Source: Burkholderiaceae bacterium (GTDB lineage Bacteria > Pseudomonadota > Gammaproteobacteria > Burkholderiales > Burkholderiaceae_B). From it: a stretch of 63,655 bases of DNA. The position numbers were made by a program, and so were the translations under genes. The DNA lies in NCBI GenBank assembly GCA_017983955.1, contig JAGOAJ010000016.1:1-63655 (forward strand). The letters run 5' to 3'. Below the pieces are notes generated by a model. That model made no database searches and had not been told where the DNA came from. It worked only from the letters and a program-made list of their open reading frames with translations. The first letter of the stretch is position 1, and every line of letters begins with the position of its first letter. Positions 29,241 through 39,336 of the stretch are shown piece after piece.

Positions 29241-30275
29241 TCAGGCGCTCTGCTTTAGTTTAAGCAAGGACAGCGCCGTGTCTTCTATCATGTCCTCTTG
29301 GCCACCCACCATACCGCGGCGGCCCATTTCGACCAGAATGTCGCGTGCAGGCACGCCAAACTTCTGTTCGGCGCGCTTGGCAAACAGCAAGAAAGAACCA
29401 TAGACCCCGGCATAGCCCAAGGTCAGGGCATCACGATCCAAACGTATAGGGAAGTCCATAATGGGCACAACCAGATCTTCGGCCACGTCCTGAATCTTGA
29501 ATACGTCAACACCGGTGGCTATGCCCATCAAGTCCAAGACGGCGACCAGCACTTCCAACGGAGTATTCCCAGCCCCAGCGCCTAGACCAGCAGCAGCGGC
29601 ATCAATGCGGTCTGCCCCCGCTTCAATGGCGGCTATGCTATTGGCGACGCCCATGGCAAGGTTATGGTGACCATGAAAACCCAATTGGGTTTCAGGCTGC
29701 AGCGCATCGCGTACTGCCTGCAATCTATCTTTGACCGTTGCTGGCAGCATATGGCCTGCGGAATCGGTAACGTAAATACAGTTCGCGCCATAGCTTTCCA
29801 TCAACTTGGCCTGGGTGACTAGGCCTTGCGGACTGTTCATGTGGGCCATCATCAAGAAACCCACGGTATCCATGCCTAACTTGCGGCCCATGCTGATGTG
29901 CTGCTCGGACACGTCAGCTTCGGTGCAATGTGTGGCCACGCGTATGGTGCTTACGCCCAGATCGTGTGCCATTCTTAGGTGGTCTACCGTGCCTATGCCA
30001 GGAATCAGTAAAGCCGATATCTTGGCTTGCTTAACGGCTGGAATAACGGCACTTAGGTATTCTTCATCGCTATGCGCCGGAAATCCATAGTTGACTGAAG
30101 CACCGCCCAGGCCGTCGCCGTGGGTGACTTCAATCAGCGGTACGCCGGCTTCGTCCAAGCCGCGTGCAATGCTGGTCATCTGGTCCAGGGTGATCTGGTG
30201 GCGCTTGGGGTGCATGCCATCCCTAAGTGTCATGTCATGCAAGATGATTTTTTTATCAGTAAAGCTCATTGTCAT
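29241..30275 (-). CDS. 4-hydroxy-2-oxovalerate aldolase
   Basis: This 344-residue class II aldolase cleaves 4-hydroxy-2-oxoacids to pyruvate and an aldehyde. The HMGL-like start [19 protein letters not shown] carries Arg18-Asp19 and His22, and metal ligands H201 and H203 are in [11 protein letters not shown]. It follows the acetaldehyde dehydrogenase by 13 bp; the two enzymes form a channelling complex in DmpFG/BphIJ/MhpEF systems. No 2-hydroxypentadienoate hydratase or ring-cleavage gene is nearby, so the usual meta-cleavage role is not supported here. Confidence 0.94.
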   Translation of the reverse strand: MTMSFTDKKIILHDMTLRDGMHPKRHQITLDQMTSIARGLDEAGVPLIEVTHGDGLGGASVNYGFPAHSDEEYLSAVIPAVKQAKISALLIPGIGTVDHLRMAHDLGVSTIRVATHCTEADVSEQHISMGRKLGMDTVGFLMMAHMNSPQGLVTQAKLMESYGANCIYVTDSAGHMLPATVKDRLQAVRDALQPETQLGFHGHHNLAMGVANSIAAIEAGADRIDAAAAGLGAGAGNTPLEVLVAVLDLMGIATGVDVFKIQDVAEDLVVPIMDFPIRLDRDALTLGYAGVYGSFLLFAKRAEQKFGVPARDILVEMGRRGMVGGQEDMIEDTALSLLKLKQSA

Positions 30276-30288
30276 TTCCTTGATCTAT

Positions 30289-31197
30289 TTAACCGTTCAC
30301 GCTTTCCAGCGCTTCATCCTGCATTTGCTCGGCAAACATTTCGGCAGTACGCGCGGCAGCCGCGGTCATGATGTCCAAGTTACCGGAATATTTGGGCAGG
30401 TAGTCGCCCAAGCCTTCGACTTCCAGATACACCGACACACGGTTGCCATCAAAGATGGGACCATTGGCCAGGCGGTAGCCCGGAACATATTTTTGAACTT
30501 CTTCTATCATGGCGTGTATCGAGGCCGTGATCTTTTCCTGATCGGGTTCAGTTTCTGTCAGGCAATGCACCGTATCGCGCATGGTGATAGGTGGTTCTGC
30601 CGGGTTCAATATGATGATGGCTTTACCGACCTTGGCGCCACCCACTTTCTCGACGGCGCCAGCCGTGGTGCGGGTAAATTCATCAATATTTTTACGCGTG
30701 CCAGGCCCTGCAGATTTGGACGACACCGTGGCAATGATTTCGCCATACTTTACAGGCTGCACGCGCGACACCGCATACACCATAGGGATGGTGGCCTGAC
30801 CACCGCAAGTGACCATATTCAGGTTGACTTCACGCTTGGCCAGATGTTCCTGTAAATTAACAGGTGGCACGCAATACGGACCTATCGCAGCAGGCGTCAG
30901 GTCTATGACCAGGACACCTAATGGCGTCAGCTTATCCGAGTTTTCTTTATGGACATAAGCGCTGGTCGCATCAAAAACAATCTGAATATTGTCTTCTTTG
31001 ATAAACGGCAACAAACCGTCCACGCCATCAGAGGTGGTCTTCAAGCCCAACGCCGTAGCACGCTTCAGGCCATCCGATTCGGGGTCTACGCCCACCATCC
31101 AAACTGGCTCTAGTAAGGGGCTGCGCATTAACTTGGCCAACAGATCGGTACCAATGTTACCGGGACCAATAATGGCGGTACGAAGTTTCTTTGCCAT
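30289..31197 (-). CDS. Acetaldehyde dehydrogenase (acetylating)
   Basis: This 302-residue enzyme converts the aldehyde released by the aldolase to acyl-CoA with NAD and CoA. It has the N-terminal Rossmann motif [12 protein letters not shown] and the catalytic Cys131 in [14 protein letters not shown]. Its length is typical for the DmpF/BphJ/MhpF family. It is the upstream gene of the two-gene aldolase unit and lies 66 bp downstream of a TRAP binding-protein gene on the same strand, suggesting one transcript. Confidence 0.95.
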   Translation of the reverse strand: MAKKLRTAIIGPGNIGTDLLAKLMRSPLLEPVWMVGVDPESDGLKRATALGLKTTSDGVDGLLPFIKEDNIQIVFDATSAYVHKENSDKLTPLGVLVIDLTPAAIGPYCVPPVNLQEHLAKREVNLNMVTCGGQATIPMVYAVSRVQPVKYGEIIATVSSKSAGPGTRKNIDEFTRTTAGAVEKVGGAKVGKAIIILNPAEPPITMRDTVHCLTETEPDQEKITASIHAMIEEVQKYVPGYRLANGPIFDGNRVSVYLEVEGLGDYLPKYSGNLDIMTAAAARTAEMFAEQMQDEALESVNG

Positions 31198-31263
31198 GAT
31201 TATTTTCCTAATGAATAGAATGTGTGGACCAGGGCTAACTATTCGCCCTGGTCATCTTTAGCG

Positions 31264-32274
31264 TTAGCCCTTAACTTCCTTGATGATGCTGTCAACTATG
31301 TCAGCACCTATTTTTTTCTTCACCAAGTCATATATAGGTCCCATCTTGCTGGCAAAAGCGGCCTGTTCTTCAGGAGTCAACTCGGTAATCGTTACATCCG
31401 TCATTTTTTCCACAGCAGCGTCATCGGCTTTCTGGGCCAGCCCACGCTGATAATCTGTAGTTTCCTTCATGACTTGGGCAAAGACTTCCTTGTCAGCGTC
31501 GCTAAACCGCGCGTAGACGTCAGGATTGATCAGGACGGGCCAAGGGGAATAGACGTGATTGGTTTTACTGATGAACTTCTGCACTTCGTAGAACTTCATG
31601 TCGTAAAATAAGTTGATGGGGCCTTCCTGGGCATCAAAGGTGCCTTGCTGCAGGGCGGTAAACAGCTCGCCAAATGCCAAGGGCGCAGGATTAGCACCTT
31701 CTTCCCGCCAGGCTGCAATATGGACTTCGTTTTCCATAGTGCGCATTTTCATGCCTTGCAGGTCATCGGGTGTTTTGATGATTTTCTTGCTGTTGGTCAA
31801 CTGACGGAAACCGTTTTCCCAGTAACCTACCGCTTTGATTCCAACCTTGCTTAGGCTGTCCAACAGGCCCTGACCAATTTTCCCATCCAGCACGCGGTAA
31901 ACACTGTCGCGATCAGTAAAGATAAAGGGAATATCCAACGCGAAGAATTCTTGGTTAAAACCACCCAGTACGGCCGAGGATACAAAGGTCATATCCACGT
32001 TGCCCAACTGTATGCTTTCGATCAGTTCACGCTCGCTGCCCAGTTGCGAGTTAGGGAAAATTTCAATGGTGATACGACCATCGGTTTTTTCAGCCAACTG
32101 CTTGCCCATGTGCTCTAGAGCCAAATGGCCGGTATTGGATGTTGAGGCCGCATGGCCAGCTTTCAGCACGATGTTACTAGCGACAGCCTGAGTCGATGCA
32201 CCGATAGAAAAAGCACACAAACCGGCAGCCATTACTGCCGAACGCACGAATTTTTTTGGAAGCTTGAAAAACAT
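31264..32274 (-). CDS. TRAP transporter substrate-binding protein DctP (copy without adjacent permeases)
   Basis: This 336-residue periplasmic binding protein has a signal peptide (about 1-32, ending QAVAS). The DctP/TeaA-type body includes LGSERELIESIQLGNVDMTF and the ligand-binding arginine region KMRTMENEVHI. By hand alignment it is about 87% identical to the protein encoded at 36745-37758, with differences concentrated in the signal peptide and the C terminus. No DctQM genes adjoin this copy. It heads the run leading into acetaldehyde dehydrogenase and the aldolase, so its ligand probably feeds that pathway. Confidence 0.93.
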   Translation of the reverse strand: MFFKLPKKFVRSAVMAAGLCAFSIGASTQAVASNIVLKAGHAASTSNTGHLALEHMGKQLAEKTDGRITIEIFPNSQLGSERELIESIQLGNVDMTFVSSAVLGGFNQEFFALDIPFIFTDRDSVYRVLDGKIGQGLLDSLSKVGIKAVGYWENGFRQLTNSKKIIKTPDDLQGMKMRTMENEVHIAAWREEGANPAPLAFGELFTALQQGTFDAQEGPINLFYDMKFYEVQKFISKTNHVYSPWPVLINPDVYARFSDADKEVFAQVMKETTDYQRGLAQKADDAAVEKMTDVTITELTPEEQAAFASKMGPIYDLVKKKIGADIVDSIIKEVKG

Positions 32275-32468
32275 TGCTCATCTCCACATAGTTGCTTATC
32301 CCAACCACTAACGTGGCTGGTTGAATTTTCACTCGATTAACGTGTCTGAACTTTGGCACGTGCTGTTTGATTGTAATTTGGTACTATATTTTTTTCAACT
32401 ATTGAACAACACTCTCACTATGTGAGAAATATTGATTTTTATCAAAGAAAACAAGGAACTCCCGCATC

Positions 32469-33899
32469 ATGAGTACACCCATACATAGCGCAAGCAATAC
32501 CTCCCAGGCCACGCCAGACATCATTATTGAGGCCTTGCGCAATACCTTGGGCAGTCAGGAAGTGTTGGTAGGCGACGCGATAGGCGCCAAATATTTCCAG
32601 GACTGGAGTGGAGAAAAAGGCGGTACGCCATTGGCGGTCATACGGCCACGCAACGCGACTGAAATCTCTGCCGCGCTGAAGGTTTGCCATGATCTTCACT
32701 GGCCAGTAGTGCCTCAAGGTGGTCTGACCGGACTGGCGGGGGCTGCCGTCCCTAATGAGCAGGCTGTCATCGTATCCCTGGAGCGCATGAGCGGCATCGT
32801 AGAAATTGATGCAGCCTCGGCCACCATGACGGTACTGGCCGGCACCCCCTTGCAGACCATACAAGAAGCCGCGCAAGACGCAGGCTTCCTTTTTGCTCTG
32901 GACCTAGGCGCACGCGGCTCATGTCAGATAGGTGGCAACATTGCCACCAACGCAGGCGGTAATCGTGTCATACGCTATGGCATGGCGCGTGACTTAGTGT
33001 TGGGTCTGGAAGTGGTGCTACCCGATGGCACCATACTGTCCATGCTAAACAAAATGGTTAAAAACAATGCCGGCCCTGACCTTAAGCATTTGTTTATGGG
33101 TACCGAAGGCACCATGGGCATCATCAGCCAGGCCGTGTTGCGCTTACACCCCGGTGTTAACGGCGCCAATACCGCCCTGGTCGCTCTAAGCGGTTTTGAC
33201 GCCGTGGTGCAGTTGCTGCGCTACGCCCAGAAACGTTTATCTGGGCAGGTCAGTGCATTTGAAATTATGTGGGCTGATTACTATCAAGCGGCCGTCAAGG
33301 TCGGCAACCTGCGTGCGCCGCTGGCAACTGACTACCCGGTGTACGTACTGCTGGATCTGCAAAGCGCCACCCCTGATGAAGACCAGGAGCGCTTTGAGTC
33401 CGTACTGGAACACGCACTGACCGAAGGCTGGGCGCTGGACGCGGCTATCGCCCAATCACAAGGCGATGCCGACGATTTCTGGGCATTGCGTGACGCCCCA
33501 TCCGAATTGATGCTGCATTACGCGCCTACGATCAACTTCGACATTTCTTTCCCGATTTCCAGCATAGGAGAGGCCGTTGAACGTTTACGCAAGGTCATGA
33601 GCTCGTACCCTGACATACAGCCCATGTTTTTCGGTCACGTAGGCGATGGCAACATCCACATCACTGTGGGTCCCATTCCTGACGATGGCGGCAAAACAGA
33701 GCACGCTATAGAATTGGCGTTTTATACGATCGCTCGCGAATTGGAAGGTTCAGTGTCTGCCGAGCATGGCATAGGTTTACATAAAAAGCCGTGGCTAAGC
33801 TATAGCCGCAGCGATGCAGAAATTGCCTTGATCAAGACCCTGAAACAGGCACTGGATCCCCATAACATCATGAATCCAGGCAAGGTCGTGTCCTTATAA
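32469..33899 (+). CDS. FAD-binding 2-hydroxyacid dehydrogenase (D-lactate/glycolate/2-hydroxyglutarate dehydrogenase type)
   Basis: This 476-residue flavoprotein has an N-terminal FAD_binding_4 (PCMH) domain with PQGGLTGLAGAAVP and GGNIATNAGGNRVIRYGM, and a C-terminal FAD-oxidase_C domain with HVGDGNIHITV and SAEHGIGLHKKPWL. Family members oxidise D-2-hydroxyacids to 2-oxoacids. The gene is divergent from the orphan dctP (194 bp between starts) and convergent with an IclR regulator. In this setting it could make the 4-hydroxy-2-oxoacid for the aldolase, which is inferred. Confidence 0.9.
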   Translation: MSTPIHSASNTSQATPDIIIEALRNTLGSQEVLVGDAIGAKYFQDWSGEKGGTPLAVIRPRNATEISAALKVCHDLHWPVVPQGGLTGLAGAAVPNEQAVIVSLERMSGIVEIDAASATMTVLAGTPLQTIQEAAQDAGFLFALDLGARGSCQIGGNIATNAGGNRVIRYGMARDLVLGLEVVLPDGTILSMLNKMVKNNAGPDLKHLFMGTEGTMGIISQAVLRLHPGVNGANTALVALSGFDAVVQLLRYAQKRLSGQVSAFEIMWADYYQAAVKVGNLRAPLATDYPVYVLLDLQSATPDEDQERFESVLEHALTEGWALDAAIAQSQGDADDFWALRDAPSELMLHYAPTINFDISFPISSIGEAVERLRKVMSSYPDIQPMFFGHVGDGNIHITVGPIPDDGGKTEHAIELAFYTIARELEGSVSAEHGIGLHKKPWLSYSRSDAEIALIKTLKQALDPHNIMNPGKVVSL

Positions 33900-33928
33900 A
33901 CCTGCAAAGGCCCAGCCCAGTCTACTGA

Positions 33929-34741
33929 CTAGGTTGGGCGACCACCCAGCTCTATGCTGATTTGCCTGGCAGCGGCCTGCACCACAGGCACTAGTGCCTG
34001 CATACGATCCGGCCCCATGTGTTCCTGGGTGCTGGAAACACTGATGGCGGCAACGATGCGGTTGCTGCTATCACGCACAGGAGCAGCCACACAGCGTATC
34101 GTAGGCTCGTCTTCACCCACATCGTAGGCATAGCCGACTTGCGCATAATCACGCATGGTCTGGCGCCATTGTGGCCAGGTCAGTGGCTCGCGCAATAAAT
34201 GTGCGCCCTGCTCGTACACATGCCGCCACTCGTCCTCGGACCTATCCAGCAACAACGCCTTACCTATGCCGGTCGAAATCAGCGGCTTGCTGGCCCCTAT
34301 ACGTGAGCTGACTTCCACAGGGCGCTGGCTAGCCACCTTGTCCAGATAAATGACCGTATCCAGCTCGACATAGCCCAAGTGGACTGTATCTAGCGTTTCC
34401 TCGGCCAACTTGATCAAGATGGGCCGTGCCAGACGCGTCAGATCCAGTTGAGAATAGGCACGATAGCCCAGCTCCAGAACTTTACGGCCCAGCAAATAGC
34501 CGCTATTGGGGTCACGCTTAATATAGTGGCGCTGCTGCAAAACGGACAAAATTCTGTGTGCAGTGCTGTAGGTCATGCCTGTTTTTTTAGCAATATCGGC
34601 GATATCAACCACACCAGTGGCTACGGCCTCGATAATATCCAGGCCTCGCAACAGGGTTTGGCTGGTGCGTGCCTTCTGACTGGCATCACTTGTGTCGGGC
34701 TCTGGCCTGACGCTGGCTGTTTGTTTGATGTTCTTGCTCAT
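33929..34741 (-). CDS. IclR-family transcriptional regulator
   Basis: This 270-residue regulator has a winged HTH at about residues 24-85 (TLLRGLDIIEAVATGV, DIAKKTGMTYSTAHRILSVL) and an IclR effector domain, including VGYAYDVGEDEPTIRCVAAPVRD and ISVSSTQEHM. A ~20-residue polar tail precedes the HTH. It lies downstream of the dctM terminator and convergent with the FAD dehydrogenase gene. It is the likely effector-sensing regulator of the surrounding acid-uptake and catabolic genes. Confidence 0.9.
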   Translation of the reverse strand: MSKNIKQTASVRPEPDTSDASQKARTSQTLLRGLDIIEAVATGVVDIADIAKKTGMTYSTAHRILSVLQQRHYIKRDPNSGYLLGRKVLELGYRAYSQLDLTRLARPILIKLAEETLDTVHLGYVELDTVIYLDKVASQRPVEVSSRIGASKPLISTGIGKALLLDRSEDEWRHVYEQGAHLLREPLTWPQWRQTMRDYAQVGYAYDVGEDEPTIRCVAAPVRDSSNRIVAAISVSSTQEHMGPDRMQALVPVVQAAARQISIELGGRPT

Positions 34742-34845
34742 GCTGCTACATTATTCGCCCACAGACGCCGCCTAGCGGCCTTGCAACACCATGTTGCCGC
34801 CCTATTGTAGTCAAGCTACGACACCCTTTGCATAGCTCCAAGTAA

Positions 34846-34882
34846 AACACCCGTACTGGCTGATAAGGCCAGTACGGGTGTT
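34846..34882 (-). terminator. Rho-independent terminator after dctM
   Basis: A 15-bp perfect stem (AACACCCGTACTGGC and its complement) with a 7-base loop lies 36 bp after the dctM stop. On the minus strand it ends GTGTTTTAC, a short T-run. It separates the TRAP operon from the IclR gene. Confidence 0.85.
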
Positions 34883-34917
34883 ACGTTTACTACTTACTAG
34901 TATGCAGTACTAACTAT

Positions 34918-36201
34918 CTATATTCCCAACCAGCGCAACGGCGCCAGCGACAACCATGGAATATAGGTAATGAACAGCAGCACCACCAGCATGGACAGAA
35001 TGAAGGGTATCGCGCCTACCGACGCCTTCTCCAGACTAACCCCACCTATGCGCGCGCCCACAAACAGGTTCACACCCACTGGTGGCGTCACCATGCCTAT
35101 GGCCAAGTTGACGATGATGATAATCCCAAAGTGCACGGGGTCCACACCCACTGCTACCACCACGGGTAACAGTATAGGCACCAGAATAATAATGGCCGCC
35201 AGGGTTTCCATGAACATGCCCACAAACAGCAGCAGCACGTTGATCAGCATCAGGATCAATATTGGACTGTCAGTCAGGCCCACAATATAGTCGGCAATCA
35301 TGAAGGGGATGCGTTCTATAGCCAGCATGCGTCCAAAAATGGTCGCCGTGCCAACAATAACCACCACCGTGGCCGATGTTAACGCCGAGCCCACAATCAC
35401 GCCATACAAGTTCTTGAAGGTAATCTCGCGGTGGATAAACATGCCCACAATCAAACCGTAAATTACCCCAACAGCAGCGGATTCAGTAGGTGTAAAGATA
35501 CCCCCATAGATACCACCCAGAATAATCACCGGCACCATCAGCGCCCATTTGGCATCCCATACCGTAGCGAAGATTTGCTTGGCAGAATAACGCTCTTCTG
35601 ATCCTTTGTAGCCTTCTTTACGAGCCTTGAAGTAAGCCACAACCATCAAGCCTATGCCGATCAAGAAGCCTGGCACCACACCAGCCAAGAACATTTGCGT
35701 GATCGACACGTTGGCCGATACCGCGTAAATAATCATGGGAATGCTGGGCGGGATAATAATGCCTATACTGCCCGCCGAAGCAATCAGCCCCACCGAGAAG
35801 CCCTTGTCATAGCCTTCGCGAGCCATGGCAGGCAACAACAAGCCACCAATAGCAGCCACTGTCGCTGGACCCGAACCAGAAATAGCGGCAAAGAACAAGC
35901 AGGTCACAACCGCAATAATGGCCAGGCCGCCTGTGTAACGTCCAAAGAATACATTGGCCACGCCAAGCAGACGACGCGACAAACCACCCTGGCCCATCAA
36001 TTCACCGGCCAGAATAAAGAACGGCACGGCCATCAATGGGAAAGAGTCGATAGACGTGACTAGCCCTTGGGCAATATAACTGCTGCTGACCTTGCCGCTA
36101 TACAGCAGCGCAAACGACGAGGCCAGACCCAGCGAAATTGCGACGGGTACGCTTAAAACCAGGAACCCGATGAAGCATCCGAATAATAATAACGAAACCA
36201 T
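34918..36201 (-). CDS. dctM: TRAP transporter large permease DctM
   Basis: This 427-residue membrane protein of the DctM/SiaM family has about twelve hydrophobic segments. Characteristic blocks are LMAVPFFILAGELMGQGGLSRRL and AISGSGPATVAAIGG in the N half and GMVTPPVGVNLFVGARI near the C terminus. It carries the sodium-coupled transport path. It starts directly after the dctQ stop with no gap and is closed by a terminator. Confidence 0.95.
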   Translation of the reverse strand: MVSLLLFGCFIGFLVLSVPVAISLGLASSFALLYSGKVSSSYIAQGLVTSIDSFPLMAVPFFILAGELMGQGGLSRRLLGVANVFFGRYTGGLAIIAVVTCLFFAAISGSGPATVAAIGGLLLPAMAREGYDKGFSVGLIASAGSIGIIIPPSIPMIIYAVSANVSITQMFLAGVVPGFLIGIGLMVVAYFKARKEGYKGSEERYSAKQIFATVWDAKWALMVPVIILGGIYGGIFTPTESAAVGVIYGLIVGMFIHREITFKNLYGVIVGSALTSATVVVIVGTATIFGRMLAIERIPFMIADYIVGLTDSPILILMLINVLLLFVGMFMETLAAIIILVPILLPVVVAVGVDPVHFGIIIIVNLAIGMVTPPVGVNLFVGARIGGVSLEKASVGAIPFILSMLVVLLFITYIPWLSLAPLRWLGI

Positions 36202-36681
36202 TTAGTGCTCCACCTTGCGCATGCTTAGGATCTCTTGGTAAATGCTTTGCAACAGGCGGATGATCACCAGCCCGAAGCCCACCGTGGGGGCCAGGTAGAT
36301 ATAGCCCATAGGTAAACCCATGGCCGAAGACTTCTGACCAAAAGCAAAGACCTTTAAGGTCAGCGCATAGCCTTCCTTCATGACCATAACGGCAAACAGA
36401 ATGAACAGCGCATGCGACAAGATAGTCGCATAGTGACGTGCTGCCAGTGGCAGCCTTTCTGTCAGGGCTTCCACACAAATATGGGCTTTGTGCTTGACCG
36501 CACAGCTTACGCCCAGATAAGTTGCCCAAATAAAGCAGTAGCGGGCCAGTTCTTCGGACCATGTCAGGGAGTCGTGCATCACGTAGCGCATAAACACCTG
36601 CGCGCCGATCAGCAACGACATCATCGATAAAAGGATCACTAATAGTGATTCTTCCAGATGCTTGTCTAGAAACTTCAACAT
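36202..36681 (-). CDS. dctQ: TRAP transporter small permease DctQ
   Basis: This 159-residue membrane protein has four hydrophobic segments. The pattern RYVMHDSLTWSEELARYCFIWATYLG is typical of DctQ. It sits between dctP (63 bp upstream) and dctM (adjacent), giving a complete DctPQM transporter. Confidence 0.93.
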   Translation of the reverse strand: MLKFLDKHLEESLLVILLSMMSLLIGAQVFMRYVMHDSLTWSEELARYCFIWATYLGVSCAVKHKAHICVEALTERLPLAARHYATILSHALFILFAVMVMKEGYALTLKVFAFGQKSSAMGLPMGYIYLAPTVGFGLVIIRLLQSIYQEILSMRKVEH

Positions 36682-36744
36682 AATGTTTTTCCGGAGTTAG
36701 GCCCTGGCGCCGCCACAGCCTATATAAAACAAAAATTAGAAAAA

Positions 36745-37758
36745 TTAACCATTCACTTCTTTGATAATGCTGTCAACAATTTCAGCACCCACTTTCTTTT
36801 TCACCATTTCATGAATTGGACCCATCTTGTCGGAAAATGCGGCCAGTTCTTCAGGTGTCAGTTCAGTAATCGTGACTGTAGTCATGGCGGCGACGGCTTC
36901 GTCGTCAGCTTTCTGAGCCAGGCCACGCTGGTAGTCTGTGGTTTCCTTCATGACTTGGGCAAAGACTTCCTTGTCGGCGTCGCTAAAGCGAGCGTAGACG
37001 TCAGGGTTGATCAGCACAGGCCAAGGGGAATAGACGTGGTTGGTTTTACTGATGTACTTCTGTACTTCGAAAAACTTCATGTCGTAAAACAGGTTGATAG
37101 GACCTTCCTGGGCATCGAAAGTACCTTGCTGCAGGGCAGTAAACAGTTCGCCAAACGCCAGCGGGGCTGGGTTAGCGCCTTCTTCACGCCAGGCTGCAAT
37201 ATGGACTTCGTTTTCCATGGTGCGCATTTTCATGCCTTTCAGGTCATCAGGTGTTCTGATTTCCTTCTTGTTGTTGGTCAACTGACGGAAACCGTTTTCC
37301 CAGTAACCAACCGCTTTCATACCAACTTTGTTCAGGCTGTCTAACAGGCCCTGACCAATTTTACCGTCCAGCACGCGGTAGACGCTGTCGCGGTCAGTAA
37401 ACAAGAAAGGAATATCCAGAGCAAAGAACTCCTGATTAAAGCTACCCAGCACGGCCGAGGATACAAAGGTCATGTCCACGTTGCCCAGCTGTATGCTTTC
37501 AACCAATTCGCGCTCACTGCCCAATTGACCGCTAGGGAAAATTTCAATGGTAATACGACCATCGGTTTTTTCGGCCAACTGCTTGCCCATGTGCTCTAGA
37601 GCCAAGTGACCGGAGTTTACCGTCGAAACCACGTGCGCAGCTTTCAGCACTATCTTATCTTTCGCAACAGCCTGACCAGACAAGGCGAGTGAAAAAGCAC
37701 CCAAGCCAACCGTCAATGCGGCCGAGCGCAGGAATTTTTTTGGAAGTTTGAACAACAT
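36745..37758 (-). CDS. dctP: TRAP transporter substrate-binding protein DctP (operon copy)
   Basis: This 337-residue periplasmic protein has a signal peptide (about 1-32, ending QAVAK). The conserved core (LGSERELVESIQLGNVDMTF, KMRTMENEVHIAAWREEGA, QGTFDAQEGPINL) is nearly unchanged from the copy at 31264-32274, giving about 87% identity by hand alignment. It is followed by dctQ and dctM. Upstream lies a succinate-semialdehyde-type dehydrogenase 86 bp away on the same strand. Confidence 0.95.
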   Translation of the reverse strand: MLFKLPKKFLRSAALTVGLGAFSLALSGQAVAKDKIVLKAAHVVSTVNSGHLALEHMGKQLAEKTDGRITIEIFPSGQLGSERELVESIQLGNVDMTFVSSAVLGSFNQEFFALDIPFLFTDRDSVYRVLDGKIGQGLLDSLNKVGMKAVGYWENGFRQLTNNKKEIRTPDDLKGMKMRTMENEVHIAAWREEGANPAPLAFGELFTALQQGTFDAQEGPINLFYDMKFFEVQKYISKTNHVYSPWPVLINPDVYARFSDADKEVFAQVMKETTDYQRGLAQKADDEAVAAMTTVTITELTPEELAAFSDKMGPIHEMVKKKVGAEIVDSIIKEVNG

Positions 37759-37778
37759 TGTCTATCTCCGTGTTATTT

Positions 37779-37810
37779 AAGACGCCGCCATATAAAGATG
37801 ACAGCGTCTT
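37779..37810 (-). promoter_or_regulatory. Weak hairpin between the semialdehyde dehydrogenase and dctP genes
   Basis: A 7-bp stem (AAGACGC / GCGTCTT) with an 18-base loop lies 35 bp after the dehydrogenase stop and 21 bp before the dctP start. It could act as partial terminator or processing site within the operon. The long loop makes it weak. Confidence 0.3.
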
Positions 37811-37844
37811 TTAAAATGGTAAAAAGTGTCGGATTATCCGACGC

Positions 37845-39320
37845 TTACCAAGAAGTTGCGATGTATTTAGCTTCGGTATATGCCAGCAGCCCTTCCAGGC
37901 CACCTTCACGTCCCAGACCACTTTGCTTGGCACCGCCAAAAGGTGCTGCTGCATCCGACACCAGACCACGATTCAAGGCCACCATGCCCGAACCCATGCG
38001 CTCTGAAACACGCATACCCTGCGCCAGGTCAGCCGTGTAGACATAGGAAACCAAACCATATTCCGTGTCATTGGCCAACTGTATGGCTTGCTCTTCGGTG
38101 TCGAACGCAACAATGGGTGCGACTGGACCGAAAATTTCTTCACGCAACAAAGTGGCATCAGCAGGTACGTCAACCAACAGCGTGGCGGGGTAGTAAAAGC
38201 CCTTACCTTCGACTGCTTTGCCGCCCAATACCACGCGTGCGCCACGCGCTACGGCGTCATCCACCAAGCTAGCTACCTTGTTGCGGCTGCTGGCATTCAC
38301 CAAAGGACCCAAGTCAGTTGCTGGATCTGTGGCTGGGCCCAGCTTAACGGCACGCATCTTGTCGGCCAGCTTCTGGGTGAAGGTTTCCAGCACGCCGCGC
38401 TGCACGTAAAAACGGTTTGCCGCGGTGCAGGCTTCACCGCCGTTGCGCATTTTAGCAATCATTGCGCCTTCAACAGCGGCGTCAATATCAGCGTTGTCAA
38501 AAACGATAAACGGGGCGTTCCCACCCAGTTCCATGGAGCAATTGATCACCTGGTCAGCCGCTTGCTTAAGCAACACGCGACCCACTTCGGTCGACCCTGT
38601 AAACGACAATTTCCTGACTCGGGGGTCATGCAACAAGGCACCAACCACTTTGCCCGAAGTCGATGTGGTCAAGACGTTAACTACACCAGCCGGCACACCA
38701 GCCTCGTGCAGAATTTCAGCCACGGCATAAGCCGTCAAGGGGGTTTCAGTTGCTGGCTTCAGAATACATGTGCAACCGGCTGCCAAAGCGGGTCCGATTT
38801 TACGTGTTGCCATAGCAGCTGGAAAGTTCCATGGTGTAACCAGCACCGCGATACCCACGGGTTGATACTGCACCACGATACGGTTGGCACCACCGGGCGA
38901 AACACCTATGCTGCCGTTTAAGCGCACGCCTTCTTCGGCATACCAACGGAAGAACTCAGCCGCGTAAGCGACTTCGCCACGAGCATCGGCCAAGGACTTA
39001 CCGTTTTCCAGGGAAATCAAGCCAGCCAGCCATTCGCTGCGTTCGATCATGATGTCGAAAGCACGCATCAGAATATTGGCGCGTTTACGCGGTGCAGTAG
39101 CGGCCCATGCAGCGGCTGCGCCTTCAGCGGCGTCTATTGCGCGCATACCGTCTTCGACGGTGGCATCAGCCACGCTGCAAATCAGGGATTCGTCTGACGG
39201 GTTGTACACATCAATAACATTACCTGTCGAGGCTGGCACCCACTGACCGTTAATAAACAGTTGGTTAGCCAGTTGCTGGTAGTCAGTCGGTGTAGTGGAT
39301 TCTGCGATTACTTGAGACAT
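37845..39320 (-). CDS. NAD(P)-dependent succinate-semialdehyde dehydrogenase-family protein
   Basis: This 491-residue aldehyde dehydrogenase resembles GabD. The start at 39320 (MSQVIAESTTPT) has GTTAGGAGC upstream; a longer frame to 39404 overlaps the neighbour and lacks support. Catalytic Glu (MELGGNAPFIVF) and Cys (NGGEACTAANRFYV) are present, as is PWNFPAAMATRKIGPALAAG. Related enzymes oxidise succinate, glutarate, or glycol-type semialdehydes, so the exact aldehyde is open. It follows an iron alcohol dehydrogenase by 16 bp, suggesting alcohol to aldehyde to acid. Confidence 0.9.
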   Translation of the reverse strand: MSQVIAESTTPTDYQQLANQLFINGQWVPASTGNVIDVYNPSDESLICSVADATVEDGMRAIDAAEGAAAAWAATAPRKRANILMRAFDIMIERSEWLAGLISLENGKSLADARGEVAYAAEFFRWYAEEGVRLNGSIGVSPGGANRIVVQYQPVGIAVLVTPWNFPAAMATRKIGPALAAGCTCILKPATETPLTAYAVAEILHEAGVPAGVVNVLTTSTSGKVVGALLHDPRVRKLSFTGSTEVGRVLLKQAADQVINCSMELGGNAPFIVFDNADIDAAVEGAMIAKMRNGGEACTAANRFYVQRGVLETFTQKLADKMRAVKLGPATDPATDLGPLVNASSRNKVASLVDDAVARGARVVLGGKAVEGKGFYYPATLLVDVPADATLLREEIFGPVAPIVAFDTEEQAIQLANDTEYGLVSYVYTADLAQGMRVSERMGSGMVALNRGLVSDAAAPFGGAKQSGLGREGGLEGLLAYTEAKYIATSW

Positions 39321-39336
39321 AGTTTTGCTCCTAACA

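Noticed and set aside
30091-30855. Plus-strand open frame of 254 codons over the aldolase/acetaldehyde dehydrogenase junction
   Set aside because: It is antisense to two conserved enzymes and shows no recognisable domain.
38088-38921. Plus-strand open frame of 277 codons opposite the semialdehyde dehydrogenase gene
   Set aside because: It lies fully antisense to a clear aldehyde dehydrogenase with intact catalytic residues and has Cys/His-rich low-plausibility composition.
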